Assembly: GCF_006546985.1 (NCBI RefSeq)
Contig: NZ_VATK01000008.1
Location: 62,001-126,000, forward strand
Direction: 5' to 3'
Source of the DNA: Bacillus sp. 03113
GTDB lineage: Bacteria > Bacillota > Bacilli > Bacillales > Cytobacillaceae
DNA length: 64,000 nt
In this document: positions 25,447 to 32,700 of the stretch, in pieces
How positions within the stretch are numbered: position 1 is the first letter of the stretch
Layout of the letters: the number at the start of each line of letters is the position of its first letter
Made by a program: the position numbers and the translations under genes
Notes under the pieces: model-generated
The model's database searches: none
What the model saw: only the letters and a program-made list of their open reading frames with translations
Told to the model about the DNA's origin: nothing

Positions 25447-25461
25447 TAATAGTTATTATTA
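25447..25461. promoter_or_regulatory. Candidate Fur box of fbpB
   Basis: The minus strand reads TAATAATAACTATTA, matching 11 or 12 of the 14 fixed positions of the 7-1-7 Fur consensus TGATAATNATTATCA. The palindrome extends to GTAATA...TATTAC. It is 26 bp upstream of fbpB, which belongs to a Fur-regulated family. Confidence 0.6.
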
Positions 25462-25484
25462 CCTATAACCGTCCTAATTATTAC

Positions 25485-25500
25485 AAATTTTCGAAAATTT
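25485..25500. promoter_or_regulatory. Perfect 16-bp palindrome upstream of fbpB
   Basis: AAATTTTCGAAAATTT is perfectly self-complementary, about 64-79 bp upstream of fbpB and inside the stretch between yneN and fbpB. It resembles a CodY box with the central W missing. Regulator unknown. Confidence 0.35.
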
Positions 25501-25552
25501 ATATTATTTATAACATTACGTTTTCTTCTCGTGTCGATACGATCCATAAGAT

Positions 25553-26062
25553 TCATTTTTCCATCTTATCAATATACTCTTTCATCATTTCTTTTGTCAT
25601 AGCTGAATAATGCATTTGCTTAATCACTCCCTTTTCATCTATAAAGAATGTAGTAGGAATAGTTAGAACTTGATAAAGCTCATTGACAATATCTTTTTCA
25701 TCAAGCAGGATGGGAAAATGAATGTTCATTTTTTGGACATATGAACGAACTTCAAATTGAGGATCAATATTTACCGCTAAAATAACCACATCATCATTTT
25801 CATCAGAAAATTTTTGCATTTCTGGCATTTCAACTCTACATGGTGGACACCAAGTAGCCCAGAAATTTAAGATGACTTTTTTCCCTCGATAATCAGAAAG
25901 TTTAACCTTTTCTCCAAATAAATTCGTTAATTCAAAATCCGGAGCATTAGACCCTATACTTGGCTCATTTCGTAAAGCTGCATGGATTATCTTTTCTTGA
26001 AACCCTGTAGCAATAATTAATAAACTAAGGATCAATGATAAACATACTATTTTATTGAACAC
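25553..26062 (-). CDS. yneN: Membrane-tethered thiol-disulfide oxidoreductase (ResA/TlpA type)
   Basis: Extracytoplasmic thioredoxin-like protein of 169 residues. An N-terminal signal anchor (IVCLSLILSLLIIATGF) is followed by the AhpC/TSA-Redoxin fold: APDFELTNLFGEKVKLSDY, then the active site FWATWCPPCRVEMPEMQK near residue 72, and the cis-proline strand LTIPTTFFIDEKG near residue 138. CPPC is the motif of reductants such as ResA and StoA, used for cytochrome c or spore cortex assembly; the partner is unknown. Start GTG with AAAGGGGG 6 bases before. B. subtilis yneN has the same neighbours (citB, sspN, tlp). Confidence 0.92.
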   Translation of the reverse strand: MFNKIVCLSLILSLLIIATGFQEKIIHAALRNEPSIGSNAPDFELTNLFGEKVKLSDYRGKKVILNFWATWCPPCRVEMPEMQKFSDENDDVVILAVNIDPQFEVRSYVQKMNIHFPILLDEKDIVNELYQVLTIPTTFFIDEKGVIKQMHYSAMTKEMMKEYIDKMEK

Positions 26063-26143
26063 ATTGTTCCCCCTTTAGTTATGTATTTACTTCTGTATTT
26101 TCTTCTTATATATTGTGCCCTTATGAAGAGAAAAATAAAAAAA

Positions 26144-26167
26144 GTGCAACACATTTTAGCATTGCAC
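26144..26167 (-). terminator. Intrinsic terminator on the yneN side
   Basis: GTGCAA and TTGCAC arms; on the minus strand the stem is followed by a run of seven T then ATTTTT. It ends whatever is transcribed from the response-regulator remnant or read through from ppaC. Confidence 0.75.
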
Positions 26168-26230
26168 CAGTTTTATCACCCTTGCTACCTTTTGTTCATC
26201 CTCTATAAGTAGCATTTTTTCCTTCTTCAC
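26156..26230 (-). pseudogene. 5' fragment of a response-regulator gene
   Basis: A 24-codon frame with a normal ribosome binding site (GAGGT, 7 bases) and GTG start encodes VKKEKMLLIEDEQKVARVI and KLVQC. 'LLIEDEQKVARVIKL' is the first beta strand and acidic pocket (E-D) of an OmpR-type receiver domain. The receiver is cut after the first helix, and the frame then enters a terminator hairpin. I infer a deletion that removed the rest of the two-component gene and left its start. No partner kinase remnant is recognised nearby. Confidence 0.6.
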
Positions 26231-26304
26231 TGTTCTACCTCAATATTTATATTCAATGATTTGCCACACATATCTCAACTTTTTTTAGAAAACGAGAAAA
26301 AAGA

Positions 26305-26326
26305 CGGTATTCTTATTCGAATACCG
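26305..26326 (-). terminator. Terminator of ppaC
   Basis: CGGTATTC pairs with GAATACCG; on the minus strand the stem is followed by TCTTTTTTCTCG. It lies 72 bases after the ppaC stop. Confidence 0.85.
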
Positions 26327-26398
26327 CCAAAAATCGTTCTTTTTATACCATATCGGTTATCAATTTGTAAAAAGAAGGAAACTTTTTCCTATTAATTC

Positions 26399-27331
26399 TT
26401 ATAATTGATTAAATGCCTCAGTTAAGATTGGTACAATTTGTTTCTTTCTAGAAACGACTCCTTTTAATAAGGCAGTATTATTATTCAAAGTTACGTTATA
26501 GGCTTTTTCTACAACAGATGCCTTGCTGCCTAATGAAAGAGCAACAGAATCATTATTTAAAATATCTGTGACGACTAATAAAAATAAGTCTAATTCTTTT
26601 TCTGCAATGACTTTTGTAAGCGCAGCTTCTAATTCTTCTTGACGAGCTAATACATCATTTGTATCAACAGCATTTACTTGGGCTATTTCAACTTTGTTGC
26701 TACCCATTTGAAATTCCTTGGCATCAATTGAAATAAGCTGCTCGATTGTTTTATCACTTAAATCTGCTCCAGCTTTTAGCATTTCAAGGCCATATTGATT
26801 CGCATCAACTTCTGCAATTTTTGCTAATTCCTGCGCAGCAGCAACGTCTTGATCGGTACAAGTCGGAGATTTAAATAACAATGAGTCTGAAATAATAGCT
26901 GATAGCATTAAGCCAGCAATTTTCTTCTCAATTTTGATGTTATTCTCTTTGTAAAGTTTATTTAAAATGGTTGCAGTACATCCGACTGGCTCTGCACGGT
27001 AATATAATGGATCACTTGTCTCAAAATTAGCAATACGATGATGATCAATTACTTCTAATACAGTTACTTTATCAATATCATTTGCGCTTTGTTGACGCTC
27101 ATTATGATCGACTAAAATAACTTGATTAACTTCAGAAGCTACTTCTTCTATGTAACGTGGTGCCTCAGTTTGAAAATAGTTTAACGCATGTTCCGTTTCA
27201 CCATTAATATCTCCAAGACGAACTGGCTCAGCATTCATTCCTAGTTTTGTTTTTAGATCCGCATATGCAATGGCAGAACAGATTGTATCTGTATCAGGAT
27301 TTTTATGACCAAATATTAATACTTTTTCCAT
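26399..27331 (-). CDS. ppaC: Manganese-dependent inorganic pyrophosphatase
   Basis: Family II pyrophosphatase, DHH phosphoesterase superfamily, cytoplasmic, hydrolysing pyrophosphate to drive biosynthesis. 310 residues. Metal and catalytic motifs: '[20 protein letters not shown]' near residue 7, '[11 protein letters not shown]' near residue 72, and '[20 protein letters not shown]' near residue 90 with the DHH triad. The DHHA2 domain ends in '[20 protein letters not shown]'. No CBS domains, so it is the short, constitutive form. AGGAG precedes the ATG. Monocistronic with its own terminator. Located between yneN and a glutamine synthetase, an arrangement not found in B. subtilis as far as I recall. 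Confidence 0.97.
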   Translation of the reverse strand: MEKVLIFGHKNPDTDTICSAIAYADLKTKLGMNAEPVRLGDINGETEHALNYFQTEAPRYIEEVASEVNQVILVDHNERQQSANDIDKVTVLEVIDHHRIANFETSDPLYYRAEPVGCTATILNKLYKENNIKIEKKIAGLMLSAIISDSLLFKSPTCTDQDVAAAQELAKIAEVDANQYGLEMLKAGADLSDKTIEQLISIDAKEFQMGSNKVEIAQVNAVDTNDVLARQEELEAALTKVIAEKELDLFLLVVTDILNNDSVALSLGSKASVVEKAYNVTLNNNTALLKGVVSRKKQIVPILTEAFNQL

Positions 27332-27552
27332 TACGTATCTCCTTACTAAAAAATATTTGTTTAAAGGGGATATATATCAATTCCCAAAACCTATTTTAAC
27401 ACAAAAAAGTCATTTTTCATCTACTACCTTTTATTAAATGAAAAATATCTGTGAGTATGTATGTAAAGTTAATTTGTTATAGCAGAGAATTTAGTTTTAG
27501 TTGATTATATGATTCCTTCTATTTGTAAGGGTTTCAACCTTTATTTAAATAC

Positions 27553-27593
27553 AAAAAAGCTAAAAGTACATGTAAAGTACCTTTAGCTTTTTT
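27553..27593 (-). terminator. Terminator of the glutamine synthetase gene
   Basis: AAAAAAGCTAAAAGTAC pairs with GTACCTTTAGCTTTTTT, one mismatch, around a 7-base loop. It lies 29 bases beyond the stop. Confidence 0.88.
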
Positions 27594-27621
27594 GGCAAAA
27601 ATCTCAGAAAGAAAACTAAGA

Positions 27622-28965
27622 TTAGAATTTAGCTTTATAATTTTCAATTTCCCAAGAATGAACAGCTGTACGGTAGCTATCCCACTCAGCTTTTTTAGCT
27701 GCTAAATACTCACCAAATACATGCTCACCAAGAGTTTTAAGTCCGATTTCGCCAGATTCTAGCTCAGCAATTGCACCTTCTAAGCTTCCAGGAAGATTTT
27801 CAATTCCAAGTTCAGCACGACGATCTTCAGACATGTGGAAAATATCTTCATTAATTGCAGCAGGAGCTTTTAATCCTTTTTCAATTCCATCAAGACCTGC
27901 AGAAGCGATTACTGCAAATGTTAAATATGGATTTGAAGATGGGTCTGGACAACGTAATTCAACACGAGTTGCTAAACCTTTTTTAGCAGGGATACGGATT
28001 AAAGCAGAACGGTTAGATGCTGACCATGCGATGTAGCAAGGTGCTTCATATCCTGGTACTAAACGCTTATAAGAGTTAACAAGTGGATTAGTAACAGCTA
28101 CGAAGCTTTTTACGTTTTCAATAACACCTGCAATAAAGGAATAAGCAGCTTCAGAAAGTTGAATTGAATCCTTTTCATCGTAGAAAGCATTTTCGCTGCC
28201 TTTGAAGAAAGACATGTTTACATGCATACCAGAACCGTTGATTCCGAATACAGGTTTTGGCATAAATGTAGCATGTAATCCATTTTGTTTAGCAATAGTT
28301 TTTACAACCCATTTATATGTAGTTGATAAGTCTGCTGCAGTTAAAGCATCTGCATATTTAAAGTTAATTTCATGCTGACCTTCTGCTACTTCATGGTGTG
28401 AAGCCTCAATAGTGAAGCCCATTGCTTTTAATGCACGATATATATCTAAACGAACACGCTCGCCAAAGTCTTTTGGAGATGGCTCGAAGTAACCGCCATT
28501 ATCGCCTAGTTTCGAAGTTGGGTTTCCATCTTCATCTGTTTGGAATAAGAAAAATTCTAATTCAGGACCAACTGAAATGCTGTATCCTTTTTCAGCAGCT
28601 TTTGCAACAGTATTTTTCAATACGTTACGAGTATCGCCATCAAATAGAGTACCATCAGGATTTGTAACTGAGCAAAGGAAACGAGCTTCAGAATATCCTT
28701 CTTCTTCAGTCCAAGGTAAAACAGCAAAAGTTGCTAAATCAGGTTGTAAATATAAGTCAGATTTGTTAATAGGAGAAAAACCTTTAATAGAAGAACCATC
28801 AAACATGATTTTTCCTTCAACAACATCTTCTAATTGCGCAGCAGTTACTGTTACATTTTTTAAAATACCTTCAATGTCAACAAATTGTAAGTGTAATAAT
28901 TCTACACTTTTCTCTTTAACTGTTTCTTGAATTGTTTCAAGACTAATAGTCTTTGTTCCTGTCAT
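27622..28965 (-). CDS. glnA: Type I glutamine synthetase (GSI-alpha-like), possibly a second paralogue
   Basis: Makes glutamine from glutamate, ammonia and ATP; dodecameric enzyme. About 447 residues. Active-site elements are intact: 'VEGKIMFDGSSIKGFSPINK', 'GPELEFFLF' (metal glutamates), 'ASHHEVAEGQHEINFKYAD', 'INGSGMHVNMS', 'NSYKRLVPGYEAPCYIAWSA', 'ATRVELRCPDPSSNPYL'. No glnR precedes it, unlike the housekeeping glnRA operon, so it may be a second copy. At the place of B. subtilis Arg62 (feedback control, in GFVRIEESD) it has proline in GFSPINKSD. TTG at 28986 is in frame; ATG 28965 has GAGGT at 8 bases and is chosen. A CodY-like box lies upstream. Confidence 0.93.
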   Translation of the reverse strand: MTGTKTISLETIQETVKEKSVELLHLQFVDIEGILKNVTVTAAQLEDVVEGKIMFDGSSIKGFSPINKSDLYLQPDLATFAVLPWTEEEGYSEARFLCSVTNPDGTLFDGDTRNVLKNTVAKAAEKGYSISVGPELEFFLFQTDEDGNPTSKLGDNGGYFEPSPKDFGERVRLDIYRALKAMGFTIEASHHEVAEGQHEINFKYADALTAADLSTTYKWVVKTIAKQNGLHATFMPKPVFGINGSGMHVNMSFFKGSENAFYDEKDSIQLSEAAYSFIAGVIENVKSFVAVTNPLVNSYKRLVPGYEAPCYIAWSASNRSALIRIPAKKGLATRVELRCPDPSSNPYLTFAVIASAGLDGIEKGLKAPAAINEDIFHMSEDRRAELGIENLPGSLEGAIAELESGEIGLKTLGEHVFGEYLAAKKAEWDSYRTAVHSWEIENYKAKF

Positions 28966-29040
28966 GTTAGATAACCTCACATTCAATGATCAAATTTATT
29001 ACATGAGACTATTATATTGAAATACCCTCATATTTACAAT

Positions 29041-29055
29041 GGTTTTCAGAAAATT
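29041..29055. promoter_or_regulatory. Candidate CodY box
   Basis: GGTTTTCAGAAAATT matches 13 of 15 positions of the CodY consensus AATTTTCWGAAAATT. It is 76 bp upstream of the glutamine synthetase start, in the region shared with the divergent aminotransferase gene. Confidence 0.55.
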
Positions 29056-29510
29056 TTTTCTGCTTTTTTTTATAATTCAAATCGAAAACGTTACCAATCC
29101 TGTTATAATAGCAAGTCCATATTAAACAAAATCATTAAAAACTTAAGTATCTTCAAAATAATAATAATTTTAAAAATTATCAATTTTCCAAAGAAAACCC
29201 TTATTGTTAGCGTTTTCTCTTTAGTTTTCTTCATATTGCGATGCTTTTTAATATTTTGAATCTCGAAATAAATAAATTATATTACTTTTAACAAATGCAG
29301 ATATCTACATCGATAGGGTGTCCTAATTTATCAATATTTAAGATGAGGTAAATTTTACATTTTAAGTGAAATCTGATCGCAATTCCGAACCAACTAAAAT
29401 ATTGACATAATAAGGAAATAACTATACATAACGAAAGATACATAATCATTGCCCGAATAGAATCATGCATTTGTTGGAAAGTAAATACATTTTTATCAAC
29501 TGGAGGATCA
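29056..29510. other. AT-rich divergent intergenic region
   Basis: About 450 bases between the glutamine synthetase and the aminotransferase. Short open frames occur on both strands, but none has a ribosome binding site with a convincing protein. It should hold both promoters. No strong hairpin or repeat seen besides the CodY-like site just to the left. Confidence 0.6.
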
Positions 29511-30734
29511 ATGAGTATGCTAAAACCTTTTTCATTTTCAACTCGCTTTCCAAATTTTCCAATTATAGCAGCAAATTTAGTTGAAAATTATAATGACATC
29601 ATCCCACTTTCTTTCGGCTTCCCTGCACCAGAAACTTTGCCAACCAAGCTTTTATCAGAGGCAACGGATCAAGCCATGCAAACTCAAGGAACTTCCGCAC
29701 TTTCATACATGGGTGGAACTGGTCCTAAAAAAGTTGTTCAATGGATTAAAGATCGTTCAAAATTAAGATCTATTGACGTAAGCGAAAAAGAGATCATAGT
29801 AACAAATGGTTCTATGCAGGCTATTGATTTAGCTACAAGAACGCTTACAGATCCAGGTGATCAAGTTTGGATAGAGGGCCCTTCTTTTTTCGGAGCGATT
29901 CGTGTTTTTAATTTAGCAGAAGTCGGGTTAAGATCCTTTCCAATTGATGAACACGGCCTAAGAGTAGATTTAGTGGAACAAGCTCTAATTGAAGCGAAAG
30001 CAAATCAAAATCCTCTTCCTAAAATGATCTATGTTATGCCTAATTATCATAATCCTGGTGGAGTCAACCTTTCTTTAGAACGTAGAAAAAAGCTTGCTGA
30101 ACTCGCTTATGAATATAATTTCTACGTTTTAGAAGATGATGCTTATGTAGAGTTGAATTTCAAACAACATTTCCTTCCATCAATTCATTCGTTTGGTCCT
30201 GAACGTGTGATTTATTTAAGTACTTTTTCTAAATTAATTGCACCAGGAATTCGGATGGGCTGGGCAATTGCTAACGAGGAAGTCATTAATAAAATGAGAA
30301 TTTTAAAAGTTGATGGATCAACAAGTGTATTTGTTCAAGAGGTGGTTCATAACGCATTAGAACAAATTGATCTACCAAAACATATTGATCTTCTAATTTC
30401 GTTATATCGTTCTCGTAAGGACGCAATGGTCGCAGCAATTAACGAATACTTCGGAGATGATGTTACATTCATTGAGCCAAATGGTGGATTTTTCTTGTGG
30501 CTAACCTTTAATGAGGATGTTAATACGAGTGCATTTTTACAAAAAGCGTTCGAATTGGGTGTTAGTTATTTGGATGGTTATCACTTCTTTTTACAGGAAG
30601 AAGGTTTTAATCATATTCGTTTATGCTTTACTTATTGTGACGAAGAGCAAATAAAGAAAGGCATTAAACTACTTGCGACTGCTTATTATGAATATACTAA
30701 AAATCAACCTGTTCTTGAAGGAGAAGTTAAATAG
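29511..30734 (+). CDS. PLP-dependent aminotransferase (class I/II, MocR-C-terminal/LysN-like)
   Basis: Fold-type I aminotransferase, 407 residues, cytoplasmic. Landmarks: 'LSYMGGTGPKKVVQWIKDRS' near residue 66, the PLP phosphate segment 'VTNGSMQAIDLATRTLTDPG', 'YVMPNYHNPGGVNLSLERRK' near residue 180, 'LEDDAYVEL' (PLP ring aspartate) and the Schiff-base lysine in YLSTFSKLIAPGIRMGWAI near residue 242. It lacks the GntR helix-turn-helix of MocR regulators, so it is catalytic. Relatives include 2-aminoadipate and aromatic aminotransferases; the substrate is not defined. GGAGG lies 4 bases before ATG. It overlaps the next gene by one base, so it probably hands a 2-oxoacid to that dehydrogenase. 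Confidence 0.92.
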   Translation: MSMLKPFSFSTRFPNFPIIAANLVENYNDIIPLSFGFPAPETLPTKLLSEATDQAMQTQGTSALSYMGGTGPKKVVQWIKDRSKLRSIDVSEKEIIVTNGSMQAIDLATRTLTDPGDQVWIEGPSFFGAIRVFNLAEVGLRSFPIDEHGLRVDLVEQALIEAKANQNPLPKMIYVMPNYHNPGGVNLSLERRKKLAELAYEYNFYVLEDDAYVELNFKQHFLPSIHSFGPERVIYLSTFSKLIAPGIRMGWAIANEEVINKMRILKVDGSTSVFVQEVVHNALEQIDLPKHIDLLISLYRSRKDAMVAAINEYFGDDVTFIEPNGGFFLWLTFNEDVNTSAFLQKAFELGVSYLDGYHFFLQEEGFNHIRLCFTYCDEEQIKKGIKLLATAYYEYTKNQPVLEGEVK

Positions 30735-31738
30735 TGTCTTTTCAACATCAAATAATATCCGAACCTATTCCAATTCATTTGTTTATTCGATACAAGTTGG
30801 CGGATAAATATTTAGATAGGATAAGGGAAATATGTAAGGAAGTAATCATCGAACCATGGACGTATGGGCACCCAGAACCCAAAATCACACATGATCTTAC
30901 GAAATGTAATGTCGTTTTAACATTAGGGTTACAGGATCCTCTAAACATTATCGACCAAGTACCAAATTTAGAGTGGGTTCAATCGACTAGTGTCGGGCTT
31001 GATGCGTTGCTTAATCCTCGTGTTAAAGAGAGTAGTGTATTATTAACCAATACGAAAGGCTGCACTTCAGTTCCCATCGCTGAGCATACGGTTGCCTTAA
31101 TTTCTTCCTTATCTCGTGGAATTCCGATGATGATTCGAAATCAGCAGCAGCAAAAATGGGAGCTTCCACCTGTAATGGATTTAGAGAAAGCTACTGTTGG
31201 AATAGTCGGCTATGGTGAAATAGGAAAAGAAATTGCAAAAAGATGTAAATCATTTGATATGAATATTATCGGATGTAAAAAGCATGTAGGAAAAGGAAAA
31301 ACAAACGATGACCCAGCAGATGCTATCGTTGGATTAAATCAGATCGATGATGTACTTTCTCAAGCAGATTTTCTCGTTTTAGCTCTTCCTTCGACAGATG
31401 AAACCTATCATTTCATAAATAAAGAGCGTTTGGAAAAAATGAAAAAAGGAAGCTTTCTTATCAATGTCGGAAGAGGCAACACGATTGCAGAAGATGATCT
31501 TTTATCATCCTTACAAAATGGTCATCTGACTGGTGCTGCATTAGATGTTTTCGATGTTGAACCTTTGCCTAAGGAACATCCGTTTTGGCATCTAGAAAAC
31601 GTTATTGTTTCTCCACATCACGCTTATTATTCACCTAAAACAATGGATCGTTATATGGATCTTTTTATTGAAAATCTTAAACGATTTAGCGTAGGTGAAC
31701 CGCTTTTAAATGTAGTCAATAAGGAACTTGGCTATTAA
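30734..31738 (+). CDS. D-2-hydroxyacid dehydrogenase
   Basis: NAD(P)-dependent reduction of 2-oxoacids to D-2-hydroxyacids. 334 residues. Nucleotide loop TVGIVGYGEIGKEIAKRC near residue 155; catalytic Arg in INVGRGNTIAEDDLLSSL near residue 245, Glu in ALDVFDVEPLPKEHPFWH, and His in VIVSPHHAYYSPKTMD near residue 300. The N-terminal substrate part, 'LTNTKGCTSVPIAEHTVALI', is that of the glyoxylate/hydroxypyruvate-like branch. Starts at GTG in TAGTG, sharing one base with the aminotransferase stop; AAGGAG is about 11 bases upstream. Together the two genes could interconvert an amino acid and a D-hydroxyacid through a shared oxoacid (inference). Confidence 0.93.
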   Translation: MSFQHQIISEPIPIHLFIRYKLADKYLDRIREICKEVIIEPWTYGHPEPKITHDLTKCNVVLTLGLQDPLNIIDQVPNLEWVQSTSVGLDALLNPRVKESSVLLTNTKGCTSVPIAEHTVALISSLSRGIPMMIRNQQQQKWELPPVMDLEKATVGIVGYGEIGKEIAKRCKSFDMNIIGCKKHVGKGKTNDDPADAIVGLNQIDDVLSQADFLVLALPSTDETYHFINKERLEKMKKGSFLINVGRGNTIAEDDLLSSLQNGHLTGAALDVFDVEPLPKEHPFWHLENVIVSPHHAYYSPKTMDRYMDLFIENLKRFSVGEPLLNVVNKELGY

Positions 31739-31747
31739 TATAAACTT

Positions 31748-31785
31748 GTACAAAACCTTCCATTTCCTATTGGAAGGTTTTGTAC
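31748..31785 (+). terminator. Terminator of the aminotransferase-dehydrogenase operon
   Basis: GTACAAAACCTTCCA and TGGAAGGTTTTGTAC are perfect 15-base arms around an 8-base loop, 9 bases after the stop, followed by TTTAA. It can also serve yezD on the other strand. Confidence 0.88.
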
Positions 31786-31797
31786 TTTAAAAAGTTC

Positions 31798-31986
31798 TTA
31801 GATTGTATTTGCACGCTGCCCTTGGCTCACTTTTTTTTGAACTGCAAATCGATACTTTTCAATTTTATCTATTTGTGTAACTTGTGAATCATGAACAGTA
31901 ATTTGAAGTGTACCAAAATCAATATCTTCCAAAGAACTGATTATTTTTTCAATTACCTGTTGATCAATTTTTAATTTTGATGCCAT
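31798..31986 (-). CDS. yezD: YezD family (DUF2292) protein
   Basis: A 62-residue protein. 'QQVIEKIISSLEDIDFGTLQ' followed by ITVHDSQVTQIDKIEKYRF is the compact DUF2292/YezD pattern (SIxYGxxxITVHDxxVxQIDxxEKxR). Function unknown; in Firmicutes it commonly neighbours sulfate/thiosulfate uptake or other sulfur genes, as here, where the sulfate ABC operon is 700 bp upstream on the same strand. AGGAGG-like GGGAGG lies before the ATG. No membrane segment. Confidence 0.85.
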   Translation of the reverse strand: MASKLKIDQQVIEKIISSLEDIDFGTLQITVHDSQVTQIDKIEKYRFAVQKKVSQGQRANTI

Positions 31987-32112
31987 TAAAATATTCCTCC
32001 CTTATTAAACTAATTTATTTATTTAACTAGTTAAAGATTAGAAATGTTTTCCCAATATTATAAAAAGCTGTTATTAGCTTAATAAAGATTCGATATCATT
32101 TAAAGAAAATTT

Positions 32113-32143
32113 GGAGGACGAAGATTTTTTCTAGTCATCCTCC
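32113..32143 (-). terminator. Hairpin after fbpA
   Basis: GGAGGA and TCCTCC arms; on the minus strand the stem is followed by AAATTTTCTTT. It separates fbpA from yezD. Confidence 0.55.
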
Positions 32144-32186
32144 GAAATACATTTCGAACCACATTGTTTCAAAGTGAGAAAAGAAC

Positions 32187-32402
32187 TTATTGCCGCTTCT
32201 TTTGTTTTTTTCTTTGATTTTGTCCGATAAATTGATTCTCGCTATCACGATTTACCTTATGTTTTCTATACTCTTCCTCAAGCTCTGTTAAGGTCCAATG
32301 GATTAATTTATCCTTTTCCTTAAAATAAGCACCAGAATCAACAAGAAAATCCACAATGAACGATTTCCTTTTTTTAATGGCATGTTGAAGCAATTTAGAC
32401 AT
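32187..32402 (-). CDS. fbpA: FbpA-family small basic protein
   Basis: About 71 residues, very basic (tail QNQRKKQKKRQ). 'MSKLLQHAIKKRKSFIVDFL' and 'VDSGAYFKEKDKLIHWTLTE', 'LEEEYRKHK' follow the FbpA pattern (AxxxRRxxLIxxLIxxGxYK...LxELTLSELExEY). In B. subtilis, Fur-regulated FbpA is linked to iron-sparing. I found no clear Fur box upstream. An ATG at 32414 precedes the GGAGG site, so ATG 32402 with 5-base spacing is chosen. Upstream on the same strand is a SAM-I riboswitch, which may place this gene in its transcript. Confidence 0.75.
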   Translation of the reverse strand: MSKLLQHAIKKRKSFIVDFLVDSGAYFKEKDKLIHWTLTELEEEYRKHKVNRDSENQFIGQNQRKKQKKRQ

Positions 32403-32544
32403 ATTTACCTCCATATGAAAAAATTTTCCAATAGGCCGTAAAATGATCCTGTCACTTATTATGCTCTAAATTATTCCACTAATTTTTCCCTCCTTACAGA
32501 TATAAAGTAGATGAAGAAAGGTAAAGATCTCTTTAACTACTAAT

Positions 32545-32640
32545 ATCTTAAGCTTGTAGGAATTGGCACAGTGCATATCCGCCTGTTGCCACTAGAGTTT
32601 TATAGGGCCAATTTCCTCACCCTCTCCTGAAATGGAATAT
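32545..32640 (-). ncRNA. SAM-I (S-box) riboswitch, apparently orphaned
   Basis: On the minus strand: GAGAGGGTGAGGAAATTGGC, CCTATAAAACTC, GTGGCAACAGGC, then ACTGTGCCAATTCCTACAAG. This reproduces the S-box blocks (GAGGGA.TGGCCC.ATGAAAC, GGCAACC, GGTGCCAATTCCTGCA). Deviations: ATAAAA replaces the ATGAAA of the kink-turn, and no good P1 pairing or U-tailed terminator is visible. Downstream comes AAGGAGGGAAAAATTAGTG followed at once by GAA-TAA, so a ribosome binding site leads nowhere. The next real gene is fbpA, about 145 bases further. The switch probably lost its methionine-pathway gene. Confidence 0.75.
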
Positions 32641-32700
32641 GAAAATCGAAAAACAATTGATAAATACACTCTATGATGACACGCACAATTAAATGATTAC

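Noticed and set aside
28577-28930. 117-residue open frame on the plus strand
   Set aside because: Antisense to glutamine synthetase; composition is that of a reverse-frame shadow.
29288-29470. 60-residue minus-strand frame with a hydrophobic stretch
   Set aside because: AT-rich intergenic sequence, no ribosome binding site, no recognisable protein; treated as chance.
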